The position numbers were made by a program, and so were the translations under genes. A DNA stretch of 64,000 nucleotides from Tillandsia leiboldiana. Taxonomy: Eukaryota; Streptophyta; Magnoliopsida; Poales; Bromeliaceae. The stretch spans positions 1-64,000 of the forward strand of contig JAQNDB010000241.1 in NCBI GenBank assembly GCA_029204045.2. Direction: 5' to 3'. Numbering within the stretch: the stretch's first letter is position 1; each line of letters starts with the position of its first letter. Below are positions 44,877 through 56,631 of the stretch, in pieces. Below the pieces are notes generated by a model that did not search any database, was not told where the DNA came from, and worked only from the letters and a program-made list of their open reading frames with translations.

Positions 44877-46374
44877 GGCAACCCGAGCCCTCTTTTCTGC
44901 TCTTTTTCTCTCAGCCCTTGCAAGATCTCCCCGAGCTCCCTTCTTGGAAGATTTTCATCTTCAAGTCCTTGATCTTCCTGCAGAGTTTTGGGATTTTTGG
45001 GAGCACGCATCCCGAGGTTCCCCATTTTACGGTGCGGCGCGATGTTGCTTTCTAGTGTTCTTCTTCGGCGCAGCGGCAGTGTTTTAACTCCCCTGGGCTA
45101 CCCCGAGATCATTTTGCTGTGATTCTTGCGCCGGCAAACTCCTAAGAGGTAGGACTTCATCTTTCGTTTTGGTCGCACTTTCCCGTTCGAGGTTTTGGCA
45201 CGGATCCCGAGGCAAACTGTAACCCCATTTTCTGTGTGGACTTCCTTGACAGCAGCGGGGTATTTTGTCCATATCTTTGCGTACGAGCGTCAGCCGGAAA
45301 CGAGCTTATACAACTTTTTCATCTACTGATCGCAAGGAACGCGCTCGTATTTTTCTTGGGTTTTTCTGAGATTTCATCAGAGGTGAAAATTACTGTTTTC
45401 TCAGTGAACAGTGTACAGTTTTAACACAGATTTTTGTATGAGTGTACCCCCTTGCCGAATTTTTATCTTGACTTACCGAGCTCCGATTTGGGCGTGCAAG
45501 GTACCGTTTCGAAGCTATCGACGCAAGGATTGCTGTGATATTTTTATTGGAATTTTCTGGGCACTATCCGTAGGTGATAATTTAACAGTTCAGAATTCGA
45601 GGTTGTATGTGGTCTTAAGTGCTATAATTGGGAGCCTAGTGTAATTAGTGGACTTTGTATTGTGCCAGGAGAGTTACGGGTGTGCTGAACTTATTGGAGC
45701 AAGGGATTAGAGTTATTTGGTGTTTTCAGCTGTTGGGCTTTGGACAGTCAGCTTTTCAGGTGGGTGCCTTATTCCCGGAACCGGTGGACGGTTCTCTAAA
45801 TTTTCATATGTTAGCATTGCATGCAGGTGAATGGTACAATAACTGGGATTGATCGGTAAGTTTAACAATGAGGATTTTATGGAAATTGCAAGTGAATTAT
45901 TCACAGTATGACAATGGTATTAATCAAATAGTCATGTTGATGATTAGTGGAAGCTTATCTAAGGCAAGGATACCCTATATGATTAATTATCATGCCATAT
46001 TAGCACATAACCTTTTATGAGGATGGTTTATGCATTGGGATAGGATTATGTAGTTATGTGCAGGTTCTACTCTGAGGAGCCATTCTGGATTGAGAATTAT
46101 GGACAGGTATGGTCATTGATAATTCTGGCATGAGGTTTATTTTCTTTATTCTTCTTGAGGACAAATGCATGCTTGTATGGACATATGTGTATGGACATAT
46201 AGTTAGGCCATCTTTTTCTGCTGCACTACATATTGGAATTTGACTTAGGAGAAACCATGATTGCTTTCTTTCTCCTTTTTATTTAGACTTTTGAGTCATG
46301 TTGCTCGGGTTCGAGCAGAGGTTTGGGATAGTGTAGCTGGGACCTTCGGGTCAGAGACAGGGTGTGCTTGATGT

Positions 46375-46504
46375 TGGGTTGTGGGTTATTGCGGCAACCG
46401 CGGACAGTAGGCGGTTGACCGGATCTTGATTATTTTACCCAATTGTGGGTTGTGGGTTATTGCGGTGACCGCGGACTTTGGGGCGGTTGACCGGATGTTG
46501 ACTA
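46375..46504. repeat. 71-bp direct duplication in the solo LTR
   Basis: gtgggttattgcgg followed by ccgcggac and ggcggttgaccggat occurs at 46381 and again at 46452. The two copies differ at several bases, so this is an old duplication. Confidence 0.8.
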
Positions 46505-47901
46505 TTGCATCAGATTGGGTATCAGATTTGTTCTAGTGGATGGTGTTTTCAACTTTTTGAGTACTATTGCATCAGATCAGGGTTTTGTTAGTGGACGCTG
46601 TTTCCCACTTTGATCATAGTCTTGATCCAGTCCTGCTATTATGAGACAGTGGTTACAGAGATACTCGATACAGTGATGCTTGATACAGTGATACTTTACT
46701 CGTGTGGGTCGCTCCCCTCGAGTGCCACTCCGGAGTAGGCTTTCCACGGTGTGAGCGCCGGGCACCAGGTGGGGTTCTTGAGTTCGACAGCAGAGCAGGC
46801 AGTACCAGTGATTACTGGTCTATCGATTGGGTTTATTCAGGCAGATACTTTTTGTTACCCTCGTGCCTGGGGGACCGAGTGGAGTCTAGTAGCTGTGTTA
46901 GACCAGTGCTAGTATTGTTGGGAACCGTTCGGGGTTTGACGGTGGTCCCGTGGTCGTTGTGAGTTCTTTGACCATTGTGTGAGAGGTTGAGCATCTTGAG
47001 TCTTTTCCGTTCTGAGAGAGAGAGGGCATGGATTTGACTATAGCCTGCATGAGCCACTACTCGATAGCGAGTTAGTCCGTTTGGACGCCCTGCGTAATTC
47101 CTGCCCGTCAGCGGGAGGTGGTTGTAGGTGGGCGCAGGTTTGACTGGACCCGATGTGGCAGTCAGCTCGATTGGTTCGATTGAGCACCTCGTGTGCGAGT
47201 GTTGCATATCTTCATCAGAGTTTCCCCATTTGAGCATTTGGATAGAGGCATGGTAGCTGTAGAGTGTTTCCAGCTTCTTCTTTCAGTTTTACTGCATCGG
47301 TTATCTTTTGCCTCTAGTAGTCTTGGTGGGCAGATCGTCGGGCCTAGTGGCGATACCCACTGAGAACTCCCTTATTGCGTAGTTCTCACGCCCGTTGGGG
47401 GTTTTCCCCCTTTTGTCCTTTCTCCTCTTTGTTTTGCAGAGTCTTGGCGGGTGTTGCCGTTCTGTGGTTGCTGTGCGTGGTGAGGGAGTGGCGAGCTAGA
47501 TCCAGACCCATCTTTGGAGAGTAGCGGTACCCCCTTTGGAGGAGATCTTCAGTATAGTCGGTAGATTGGTATTTATTTCCTCTTTTGAGAGACTGATGTA
47601 GTGAGGATATGATGTATTGAGAGCTTGTACACTGATGTTTTATTTGAGATATCTCCCTGTTGAGCTATGAGTTTTGTACTCGAGGTTAATGTATGATTAT
47701 CATTTTTGGGAGATGGACCTTGTTGTTTTATCTTCAGTTGTACAGAGGTTGATTTTATTCTACAGCAGTTTTATCTTTTAGCTCTGATATCTGTTAACTG
47801 TAGTTCTTTTTGCAAGTAGGACGCTTCGCCTATGCGGGTTTGGCATATGTGGCGGATCTGTTGGCGAGCCCGGGTCGCAGTTTCGACCCCGGGGCGTGAC
47901 A

Positions 47902-50766
47902 AACCTCATAAGTATTAGTCAACTTTGCGACAATCGTTTTTCAGTTAATTTTTTATCTGTCGAATGTATTGTAACTGATGAGGACCATGTTTTCTTTTTA
48001 AAAGGGGTTAGATCTGAAAATAACTATTATGTTATTCCAAATAAAATTTCTGAAAACTGTAACTTAGCCTCTTTGAATAATGAAACACTTTGGCATGAAA
48101 GGCTAGGTCACATAAATTTTAAGGAACTTGCTAGAATCTCAAACAAAGACGTGGTCAAGGGGGTTCCAAAACTTTCACTTAAAGAAAACATTGTGTGTGG
48201 AGGTTGTCTAAAGGAAAAACAATCAAGGACTGCACACAAGAACTTGAACCACGTTGGCACCAACCGGCCTTTAGAATTATTGCACATGGATTTAATGGGG
48301 CCAACTCGTCAACCATCTTTGGGAGATAAATGGTACATTTTTCTATTGGTTGATGATTTCTCTAGATACTCATGGGTAGCATTTTTAAAAGAGAAAGCTG
48401 ATATGTTTGATTCTTTTTTCGAGATTTGCCATTGTATTATGATTGAAAAGAATGAAAAGATCATTCGTGTTAGAAGTGATAGAGGTGGAGAATTCATAAA
48501 TTCTAAATTCATTGATTTTTGCACTTCCAACGGCATTAAGCATGAATTCTCAGCACCCTATACACCTCAACAGAATGGTGTAGTCGAGCGCAAAAACAGG
48601 GTTGTACAAGAGATGGCACGTGTTATGCTTCATAGCCAGAACTTATCGTTGTACTTTTGGGCTGAAGCAGTGAACACTGCAGTCTATGTAATTAATCGAG
48701 TGTATTTGCGCCCGGTAACCTTAAATACACCATATGAACTGTGGTTTTGTAGAAAACCGAATATAAAACATTTTCGTATCTTTGGGAGTCGTTGTTACAT
48801 TTTACGTGACCGCGAAAATCTGGGAAAATTTGACTCTCGAAGTGACGAAGGAATTTTCATGGGTTATTCTACAAACAGTAGAGCATATCGGGTATTTTAC
48901 TTGGAATCTAAAACAATGGTAGAATCTATAAATGTTAAAGTAGACGAAGCTTTTCACTTTGCATCTGATAAATCTACCCCTAATATCTCTCTTGATGATG
49001 ATACTCCTGCAAATGCATCTTCTCATAACAATTCTTCCGATAATAATGATGCATCTAATGGTTCTTCAAGCTTATCTGATGTTCAGGAATCATCTCATGT
49101 ACCTCCGAGTACTCCATTACCTCAAACGTTACGCATCTCCAAGGATCATCCTGAATCTAACATTATTGGAGACCCACAAGAAGGAGTCAGGACTCAGAGA
49201 CAGTTGGTTTGTGGATTCGCTTGTTACGTTTCCATGATAGAACCAAAGAACGTCGATGAAGCTCTTCAGGATGACTACTGGATTGAATCAATGCAGGAAG
49301 AGCTCCATCAGTTTGAACGAAACAAAGTCTGGGAATTAACGAAGCCTCCGAAGCAACACAATGTGATTGGTACTAAATGGATTTTCAAGAATAAGAAAAA
49401 TAAGGATGGTACCATCATCAGGAACAAAGCACGTTTAGTTGCTCAAGGCTACTCTCAAATAGAAGGTATAGACTTTGATGAAACGTTCGCCCCAGTTGCT
49501 CGACTCGAGTCAATTCGTATCTTATTCGCAATTGTTTGTCATTTTAAAATAAAACTGTTTCAAATGGACGTTATGAGCGCGTTTTTAAATGGGTATTTAA
49601 ATAAGAAAGTTTATGTGGCTCAACCGAAAGGTTTTGTAGACCTTAAACTACCTAACCACGTTTTTCGTTTGAAAAAGGCTCTTTACGGTCTAAAACAAGC
49701 ACCGCGAGCGTGGCACGAAAGGTTGACAAAGCACCTTTTGGAGAAGGGCTATACTCGAGGGGGAGCAGATCGGACTCTCTTTGTGAAGCATTATCAGGAT
49801 AATTTCATTGTAGCATAAATCTATATCGATGACATTGTATTTGGTGCAACTAGAGACAATGATGCTTCTAAATTCGCTGAAACCATGGAAAGCGAATTTG
49901 AGATGTCCATGATGGGCGAACTGACATACTTTCTTGGATTGCAAGTAAAACAAAATGAAGAAGGCATTCATCTATGTCAATCCAAGTATGCAATGGAGTT
50001 GGTCAAAAAGTTCGGTTTAGAAAATTCTAAAGATTTTCCGACTCCAATGGGAACTAGCAATAAGGGATTAGGAAGTGAATCTCTTAGTGAAAATGTAGAC
50101 GAGAAACTTTATCGCAGCATGATTGGAAGTCTACTTTACCTCACGGCTAGTCGCCCGGACATATCCTTTAGTATTGGGATCTGCGCGAGATATCAATCAG
50201 CACCAAAGGAGGTTCACCTGAAAGCGGTGAAACGGATCATCCGGTACATCAAAGGAACCGTAAATTTTGGAATTTTGTATCCTACGGGAACAAGTCTAGA
50301 CATTGTAGGATATTCAGATGCCGATTGGGCAGGATCTGTGGATGATCGAAAAAGTACGAGTGGTGCATGTTTTTATCTTGGCCATTGCCTTATTGCATGG
50401 CACAGTAAAAAGCAAAACTGCATTGCACTCTCGACTGCCGAAGCGGAATATATTTCAGCGGGTAGTTGTACCCAACTCATTTGGATGAAAAGTGTGTTGA
50501 GCGACTTCCGAATTTCAGCAACTTTGGTAACAATTCTTTGTGACAACACCAGTGCTATAAACATTTCAAAAAAACCTGTGTTGCACTCAAGAACAAAACA
50601 CATTGAACTTAGATATCATTTTCTTAGAGAGCTAGTTGAATCAAGTATTCTTCAACTTTCCTATATTTCAACTGAAGATCAATTAGCCGATATTTTAACA
50701 AAACCTTTGGATCAAAAACGTTTTATTCATTTGCGTAAGGCAATTGGAATGCTTTCCTTGAAATAA
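47902..50766 (+). pseudogene. SIRE-2 pol: integrase, RT, RNase H with one internal stop
   Basis: Continues the frame of 42089-43887 once the solo LTR and one TSD are discounted. Integrase: zinc finger [10 protein letters not shown]...CGGC (48090-48210) and the catalytic residues in MDLMGP (~48290), RSDRGGEF (~48474) and NGVVERKNR (~48574). [14 protein letters not shown] (49375), [10 protein letters not shown] and [11 protein letters not shown] (~49485). A TAA at 49816-49818 falls two codons before the catalytic IYIDDIVFGAT and is the only stop. RNase H: YSDADWAGSVDDRKS and AEAEYISA, ending with TAA at 50764-50766. The stop is one transition from CAA. Confidence 0.95.
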
Positions 50767-51700
50767 TTCCTTTTTGAAACCAATCCTTAGGTTAGGTTTT
50801 GTTTTTGTGTTTTTGTTCTTTACCTATGCTTGTACATAGAACATTAGTTGAGCATTAGTTATATTGACTTTAACTGCATCCTTTTAGATATTTAGAAATT
50901 TATTATGCTTTAGATATCATAATATTTCAGTTGATGCAATGATCATTTATGTCAATTAAGTCATTTTTTAAAGTGATCAAAGTCAATTTCTCTCTCAATG
51001 ATCTCTTGGTATAGTTTTTATCTTATTTGACTATTTAGTCGAGTATGAAATCGAGATCAATCTTTGGTTGAGTTCTTTATATCTTAAATAATTGATAGCA
51101 AATTAAGGGGGAGTCAAAGAAAAAGTGTTATGCTCAAAAGATGTGGAAAGAGTTACATCCCAATGAGGAGTGTGAAAACTACCACCACATGGAGGAAAGA
51201 GCTACCACCTCGGTCGTCCGAGTACTGTGTGCAGCTACCACATGTATACCAAGCATGGTTTTTCAAATTTGATTAAATAAAATGCATGTTGAAATACTTG
51301 ACTCTGTCAAATTTCAAGGTTGGTATAAGGTGGGAATTTGAATGAAAGATGCTCAAAGAGCCACTCTCTTCAACAGATTGACTAGATACATTATCTAACA
51401 TATTTGGATTTCAAACATCTATTGATCTTGGTATTTCATTTTCTTTACAAAATTGATGATTTGATAAAGGCATTACGCATAAGATCATGTTAGATGTGAT
51501 TGAAGTTGTTCAACTTTAAGGAATTTAATTTTTATAAATTTTCGTTTCATTATTTGGATATTTTTGATAGATTTTGCATAATCTATTTCTTGTTGTATGA
51601 AATGATGATTTTCATTCAAAGTTGATACACAAAAGTGCTTACAATCTTTTTCTGGATTTTCTGGAATTTTTTTGAATTTTTCTGAAGAAAAAGTTTGGAG
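50767..51700 (+). other. Non-coding spacer after SIRE-2 pol
   Basis: Parallel to 36345-37274 with scattered substitutions. It keeps the AAGGGGGAG purine tract (51105-51113) followed by tcaaagaaaaag. No gene seen. Confidence 0.8.
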
Positions 51701-51704
51701 CCGG

Positions 51705-51813
51705 TCCGGACTGGACAAGCCGATCCGGACCCCGAACGCAAGTATTTCCAGCGGGCAGCCGATCCGGACTGGATTCTTCAGGCAGTCCGGACCGCGGCTA
51801 GGGTTTTTTATAG
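51705..51813 (+). promoter_or_regulatory. Promoter-like module before env-like gene, SIRE-2: four TCCGGA sites plus TATA-like box
   Basis: Cores at 51705/51724 and 51763/51786: two pairs 19 and 23 bp apart, 58 bp between pairs. Flanks are mostly of the TCCGGAC type (GGTCCGGACT, GATCCGGACC, AGTCCGGACC), unlike SIRE-1. TTTTTTATAGAA follows at about 51803-51814. Confidence 0.6.
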
Positions 51814-51928
51814 AATAAAAGGGTTTTGAATTTCTTTACTCCAATCTTTTGTTTCTAAGCCTCCATACCTTCTCTCTCTAGAAATCAAAGATTTTGGAGG
51901 CTTCCCAACTCATCTTCTTCAAATCCAA

Positions 51929-52312
51929 GTGAGTTCTTTTGATCAAAACTTCGTTTTTTCACAGGTTTTCATGTTTTTGCTCAAAACATGGGAGAAAATT
52001 TGTATCTTTTTCGTTTGTGATTGGTTTTTTATCAAACTTCTTTTGAAATAAGAACTCTGGGTAGATTAGTTTTGATTATATGCTAGGTTTTCTCTTGAAA
52101 AACGAATTTTTGGGCTTTGATTTCAAAGATTTCGGTTTTAGGGCATATTTTGAGAATTTTTGAAAATAATGGGATTGATCTATTTTTAAAATTCTTTTTG
52201 CAAAACTAATTTGATTTCTAGTCTCTCTACATGATAACGATTGTTTAGGTACAATTTTGAAAATTTTTGAAAATAAATAATTTTTCTCGTGTTCTTGAGT
52301 ATTGCTCACAAG
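51929..52312 (+). other. Putative 5'-UTR intron of the env-like gene, SIRE-2
   Basis: Donor-like CAA|GTGAGT at 51929 and acceptor-like TCACAAG ending at 52312; 384 bp, T-rich, without the TRIM seen in SIRE-1. Confidence 0.45.
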
Positions 52313-52342
52313 CTTTTCTATTATCTGAGCACTAGTAGCAAA

Positions 52343-52903
52343 ATGGTTTTCGCTTGGATTATTGCGCTCATTGTAGCATTAGTGGGAACTCGAGCATCTG
52401 TCAAAAAGGAACAAGCTGAAGCAAGTCAGGAGAAGACAAACACTGTTCCTCAAGCTGAGTCAGAATCAGAGGATGAAGAGGATTGGGAAATATTTTGTAA
52501 AGAATCAAAACAAACGGTGGATGACGAAGATAGGTTCTATCTAGAGGAAAAGAAGCTGATAACGTCTTCCTCAACAACCAAACATCCCACAAGGAGCAAG
52601 AATTCGAGAGGCAGAGGAGTTCAGATTAATGAACCACTCGCCAGAGAACGCTCTCTGCCCAGAGAATCTCAAAATAAACCTTCAGCATCCGCACAATCTC
52701 CTTCTACCTCCAAGAGAATAACCACAAAAGCTGATATACTGTCTATGCAACGAGCACAAAGGAGAATGTCTGAAGCACAAGAAAGAATGCCGGCTGACAT
52801 TCACAAGATGAAAAAGAACTGCTCCAAATTATCAAAAATGCTTAAAGGGATTCTACACAAACTGGACTGCAGTAGCTCAGAAGGATCAGAGTCTGACAAT
52901 TAA
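52343..52903 (+). CDS. Shortened env-like protein of SIRE-2
   Basis: 186 codons from the ATG at 52343, which aligns with the SIRE-1 env-like start; an in-frame upstream ATG at 52289 lies before the likely splice acceptor and is not preferred. It keeps the hydrophobic N-terminus (WIIALIVALVG), an acidic Ser/Glu segment, a basic segment (NSRGRGVQINEP), a helical coiled-coil C-terminus (MQRAQRRMSEAQERMP onward) and an acidic tail (SSSEGSESDN). The ~230-residue central domain and the Gln/Pro linker of the SIRE-1 protein are missing, with the frame kept. It is either an internally deleted copy or a distinct short form. Function unknown. Confidence 0.65.
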   Translation: MVFAWIIALIVALVGTRASVKKEQAEASQEKTNTVPQAESESEDEEDWEIFCKESKQTVDDEDRFYLEEKKLITSSSTTKHPTRSKNSRGRGVQINEPLARERSLPRESQNKPSASAQSPSTSKRITTKADILSMQRAQRRMSEAQERMPADIHKMKKNCSKLSKMLKGILHKLDCSSSEGSESDN

Positions 52904-53582
52904 ACTTCCTTCTAACATATCGTTTTGTTGTGCAGGCTTAGTTTTCAGTTTTTTCTTTTAGGTCTCTGATTTTTCTTGCTTTAGTACTTTTCACCTCTCC
53001 GTTTTGTAATTGTTTGGCTTATTTTGTGACAAAAAGGGGGAGAGAGAGAGATAGACAATGATACTATGATCGAACAAATTGTGAACTGAACTATGAAAGG
53101 TAAGACTCTGAAGGTAAGTATAACTTCAACTTTTGGTTTTATATTTTGATTGATGCATGCCTCAGCTAACTATTCGACTAACTATTTGGGCATGTAATAT
53201 TTCTAACAAGTTGTTTGTTAACTAACATACATATGACATTTGGTTTTTAATGCTTAGAAGATATGTCTAATTTTGATTGTGATCTTGTTACATATCTGAA
53301 TTCATAAATGTCATGATGAGTATAAACTCTATCTCTGTGTTTGGTTTTATATGCAAAAATTCTTGAGGTATCTAACGATCTCTTTTGTCAAGAATGTTTT
53401 CTTTTTGCAGAGAGTACAGATGTCTAAGTCTAGAGTCTGTTCTAGGAGTTTATCTCATGTATTTAATTTTTTTTTGGATCTCCAATGTAAATTTTTGTTG
53501 TATGGTGATATCAACAAAAATATCTTTTTGAATTTTCTTGAGTGGATTTTTGTTTTGTCACGAAACCGCCAAAGGGGGAGAT
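52904..53582 (+). other. Non-coding region with polypurine tracts upstream of SIRE-2 3' LTR
   Basis: Parallel to 40003-40750. The purine run aaaaagggggagagagagag is at 53031-53050 and the LTR-proximal tract aaagggggaga at 53571-53581. No gene seen. Confidence 0.8.
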
Positions 53583-53811
53583 TGTTACGGAATTTTTGTT
53601 GGCGTATTTCGTGAAATTATTTAAGTCTTGAAGATTGAAGATGAAGAAGTTTGGATCATGTACCTCAATCTCAAGAAAGAAGAATTCAAAAGGATCAGGT
53701 ACGTCTAACTAAATATTTTTGGTGATCCGAATACTTCTTATAGTGTAGAAACACTTGGTTGAATGTTTGATTGCATAAAAATCAAAAACTGGACATACTA
53801 CATGTTCAGAG

Positions 53812-54107
53812 TCCGGATCGGGCATCACAGTCCGGACCCCGAACGTAGATTAGTTCATGCGCAATTCCAGTCCGGACCTTGGAATTTCAGTCCGGACCCC
53901 GAACGTGGAATTTGTAGGAATTGCATGAATAGTCCGGACCGTGGAATTACAGTCCGGACCCCAAATGTCCTCTTTTCTGGAAAAAGTCTGTTTCGTCATG
54001 ACAGTCCGGATCGCAGGATTTCCAGTCCGGACCGTCGTCCTGTAAAATTCTAGAAACGGTTAGTTTTTTATTCTTATCTTCTTCCAAGGGTTTCTAACCT
54101 ATAAATA
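53812..54107 (+). promoter_or_regulatory. SIRE-2 LTR promoter: eight paired TCCGGA sites and TATA box
   Basis: Cores at 53812/53831, 53871/53891, 53933/53953 and 54005/54026: pairs 19-21 bp apart, 59-72 bp between pairs. Nearly all are AGTCCGGACC, matching the flank type of this element's env module rather than the GATCCGGATC of SIRE-1 and SIRE-3. TATAAATA is at 54100-54107. Confidence 0.75.
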
Positions 54108-54230
54108 GACTCTATGATTCAATTTCTAGGGCATCCGCATATAATAAAAAGACGGCCGAAATTGAAAAATCCACATATAGAGAAGAAAGGAAATCAATAG
54201 ATTTAATTCTATGTTTCTTCATCTATATTG

Positions 54231-54284
54231 ATTAATTTGATTCTAGGTTTTCCAAACTCAGATTTTGAGTAGAATCAAATTAAT
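54231..54284 (+). other. Leader stem-loop in SIRE-2 LTR
   Basis: ATTAATTTGATTCTA (54231-54245) pairs perfectly with TAGAATCAAATTAAT (54270-54284). Relative to SIRE-1 a G-C pair has become A-T by changes on both arms. The second stem (54285 onward) is partly broken here. Confidence 0.75.
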
Positions 54285-55156
54285 GAATCTTTAGATGGTA
54301 TTTCCGATCTATTTCTAATCTAAGTATTCGGCGTATCATCACCACCCAAAAACAACGATTTTCCCAAAATCGGCGCGTTGATCGCGTGGCCTTGTGGATT
54401 CAAGGTGCAACCGCTTTCGTGGATTCGAAGCGAGGTACGTTCGTGGATTCGAGACGTGCTACTGGATGAAGACTGTGGATTCGGTCGGACGTCGTGGACT
54501 CGACGTTGGACGCCGTGGATTCGGCGTTGGACGCAGATCGTGGATTCGAGAAGCGTTGCGGAGCGAGCGGAGAAGATCTACTAGGAGCGTATGAAAAAGG
54601 TTGAGTCGTCTGTGAGTACGGTATATCACCTTGTACGTGTGTTAATTCTAGTGGATTTCACCGTGTTATCGGTCCCGTGGTTTTTTACTCCGGTTTGGAG
54701 TTTTTTCACGTAAAAATCATGCGTGGTATTTTTTCATTTCCGCATTGGGTTTTATTGCGCAACGATTTTTGAGTGTTTATGGTTTACACCTATTATGTAG
54801 TGTACCGGTTTTTGGGATGAGCTTTCTGGCTCCACCGATAAGCTTTTTGACAGAAGAAAGGCGTGAGCACGTGTATTTTCGATTTACAGCGGTGTTCGGG
54901 TGGTTTCGGGCGGCGGCGGAGGTGTCGAGGTCGAAAAGTGAGTTGTGGTGATCACTTTTCCATTATTTTATTCTTTTTTTTATGGGTAATTTTGGTTTTG
55001 AGGATGTTTTTACCTTTTTCCTCTCTTTTGTTAGTGCTGTTGTGAGGGAGGGGTATGGCAGTGAGGTTGGTGGAGTTTAATTAATGAGAGTGGTAGGTTA
55101 ATTAATTAAAACTCTTTAATTAAGTTTTCTTGCCTTAATTAAAATGCCTTTATGCT

Positions 55157-55164
55157 TATATAAG
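55157..55164 (+). promoter_or_regulatory. TATA box, Tekay-2 LTR
   Basis: TATATAAG in a TTATATAAGC context, about 360 bp into the LTR, followed by a CT-rich leader with plant-like pyrimidine stretches. Confidence 0.7.
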
Positions 55165-55548
55165 CAGTCACCACCCTTGCCACCTCACCTCTCTCTTTTC
55201 CAAAAAGCAAAGGAAGCAGCAGCAGCTTTGGGGGATTCGGTCTGAAGCTAGGGGAGGAAGAAGAAGTGAGGAGGAAGAAAAAGAGGAATTTCTTGGATTT
55301 GCTACTTCGCTTCGAAGGTGTGGAATCGAGCGGAGCGCACTAGGCGAACATCGACGAGGTTGGTGTTTTTAATTTCTTTTGTGTATGGGTTTTGGCTCTT
55401 CTTCTCTCCTCTCCCTCTCTTTTCTTTCTTCTTTCACTACTTTGGCTGGGAGGACTTGATGGCCGACGCTTAGAGCCGCGCGTACCGCACGCAAATTGCT
55501 GCGGCGCGCGATTTTGGGGGCTGCGCAGCGCGTGCGCGCTTGATCGCC

Positions 55549-56053
55549 GCGCGCAACGCGCGCCCTGCTGCCACAATGGGCAGCAGGGCGCCATTTTGCC
55601 GGGGTTGCGGCGCTGTGGCCGCGCGGCCCTGCAGGCCGCGCGCTTGGCGCGCGGCACTTCGGGGGTGCCGCGCGGGCGGCCCCTGTGCCGCGCGGCACTG
55701 CAGGCCGCGCGCTGGGCGCGCGGCACTGCGGAGGTGCCGCGCGGCACTGCAAGGTGCCGCGCGGGCGGCCCTGCAGGCCGCGCGCCAGGCGCGCGGCGCT
55801 GCTAAGTTCCGCGCGGTGGCCTTTGGGCCCCGCGGCCCTGCAGGCCGCGCGGTGGCCTTTGGGCCCCACGGCCCTGCAGGCCGCGCGCAGGGCGCGCGGC
55901 GCTGCAGGTCACCGCGCGGTGGCCTTTGGGCCCCGCGGCCCTGCAGGCCGCGCGCCAAGCGCGCGGCGCTGCTGAGGGCCGCGGGGCGCTGCAGGGCACC
56001 GCACGGGCACCCCTTGGGCCCCGCGGCCCTGCAGGCCGCGCGTTTGACGCGCG
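55549..56053. repeat. GC-rich array of perfect short hairpins, Tekay-2 LTR
   Basis: CCGCGCGC-NNN-GCGCGCGG hairpins at 55636-55654 (loop TTG), 55705-55723 (TGG), 55778-55796 (CAG), 55881-55899 (AGG) and 55948-55966 (CAA). A variant at 56037-56053 has a T-A closing pair and loop TTG, and a related one lies near 55549. They are embedded in repeats of gccctgcaggccgcgcg and ggcctttgggccccgcgg. Long open frames over this region are by-products of GC content. Confidence 0.85.
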
Positions 56054-56631
56054 TCGCTGCAGGGCGCCGTGCGGGCTACCCTCGGGCCGCGCGGCGCTGT
56101 CGGCCGTGCGGCGGTTCGCCTTCGTGCGAGGAGTATTTTTCTGGAGCGGTTTGGCCATGAGCCGCACCTTACCGTCGACGGCGGCTCACCGGTGCGCCGC
56201 GGCGGTTACGCGACGAGTTTTCCGCGTGACGCCGACGTTCTGTGGCACCGGGTGGGGTTTTTCCGCCAGGTCGAATGCGGGTTTCGACCGCGGGTTTTCT
56301 GATCCCTTTTTATCTCCTTTTCCGCAGTGGTGACTCAGTGCTGTCTTTCCACGAGGTCGGTGGTACGCGTGGTGCCACGTGGAGCTGTAGAATCACACCG
56401 GGACCTCTGTTTGGCGCACGATTTTGCGGATTCTTCGCAGGTGGGTTGGTTTCTTTCGAAAGGATTACAAGATGCCACTTTTGTTTCCAGACGCAAAGGT
56501 ATGGTGACCTTGTGCTATCAGGCAAGTGCGGGGCAGTCGTGTAAGTCGCGGGTTCTGGTTTCCGACTAGGGCATGTATGATGCTCCTGGGAGTTCGCTCT
56601 AGATTACACAGCGGTATTGGAAGCCCTGGAC

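Larger units (their letters stand above)
43888..47901 (+). mobile_element. Solo LTR of the LARD-L family
   Basis: 4014 bp, TGTGGTGACC...GGGGCGTGACA, flanked by TSD AACCT and with no internal domain, so it is a recombination product. Its U3 start, its 46700-46740 stretch and its last 60 bp match the LARD-L LTRs in reverse orientation. It has a GC-rich block (44270-44820) and a TATAAATA box (44869-44876), then a CT-rich leader. It lacks the TGCCTGC microsatellite and the 49-bp repeats. Open frames such as 44094-44873 fall in GC-rich U3 and are not genes. Confidence 0.93.
42089..54795 (+). mobile_element. SIRE-2: Ty1/copia Sirevirus, most of the element
   Basis: From mid-gag to near the end of the 3' LTR: gag, protease, integrase, RT, RNase H, a shortened env-like gene and the LTR. 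Its 5' LTR and gag start lie left of SIRE-1, outside the window. It is broken by SIRE-1 (42088/42089), by a solo LTR (43888-47901) and by Tekay-2 (54796). It is therefore the oldest element visible in the right half. Confidence 0.93.
53583..54795 (+). mobile_element. SIRE-2 3' LTR, interrupted near its end by Tekay-2
   Basis: TGTTACGGAATTTTTGTTGG... up to GTTTACACCTATT, where SIRE-1 and SIRE-3 continue with cacccccctctaggtg. It contains eight TCCGGA sites (53812-54031), TATAAATA (54100-54107), the leader stem-loop (54231-54284) and the GTGGAYTCG repeats (~54405-54560). The last ~70 bp should lie beyond Tekay-2, outside the window. Confidence 0.93.

Noticed and set aside
55540..56160. 206-codon Ala/Arg/Cys-rich frame in the Tekay-2 LTR
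   Set aside because: It coincides with the hairpin array, is open on both strands and is compositional.
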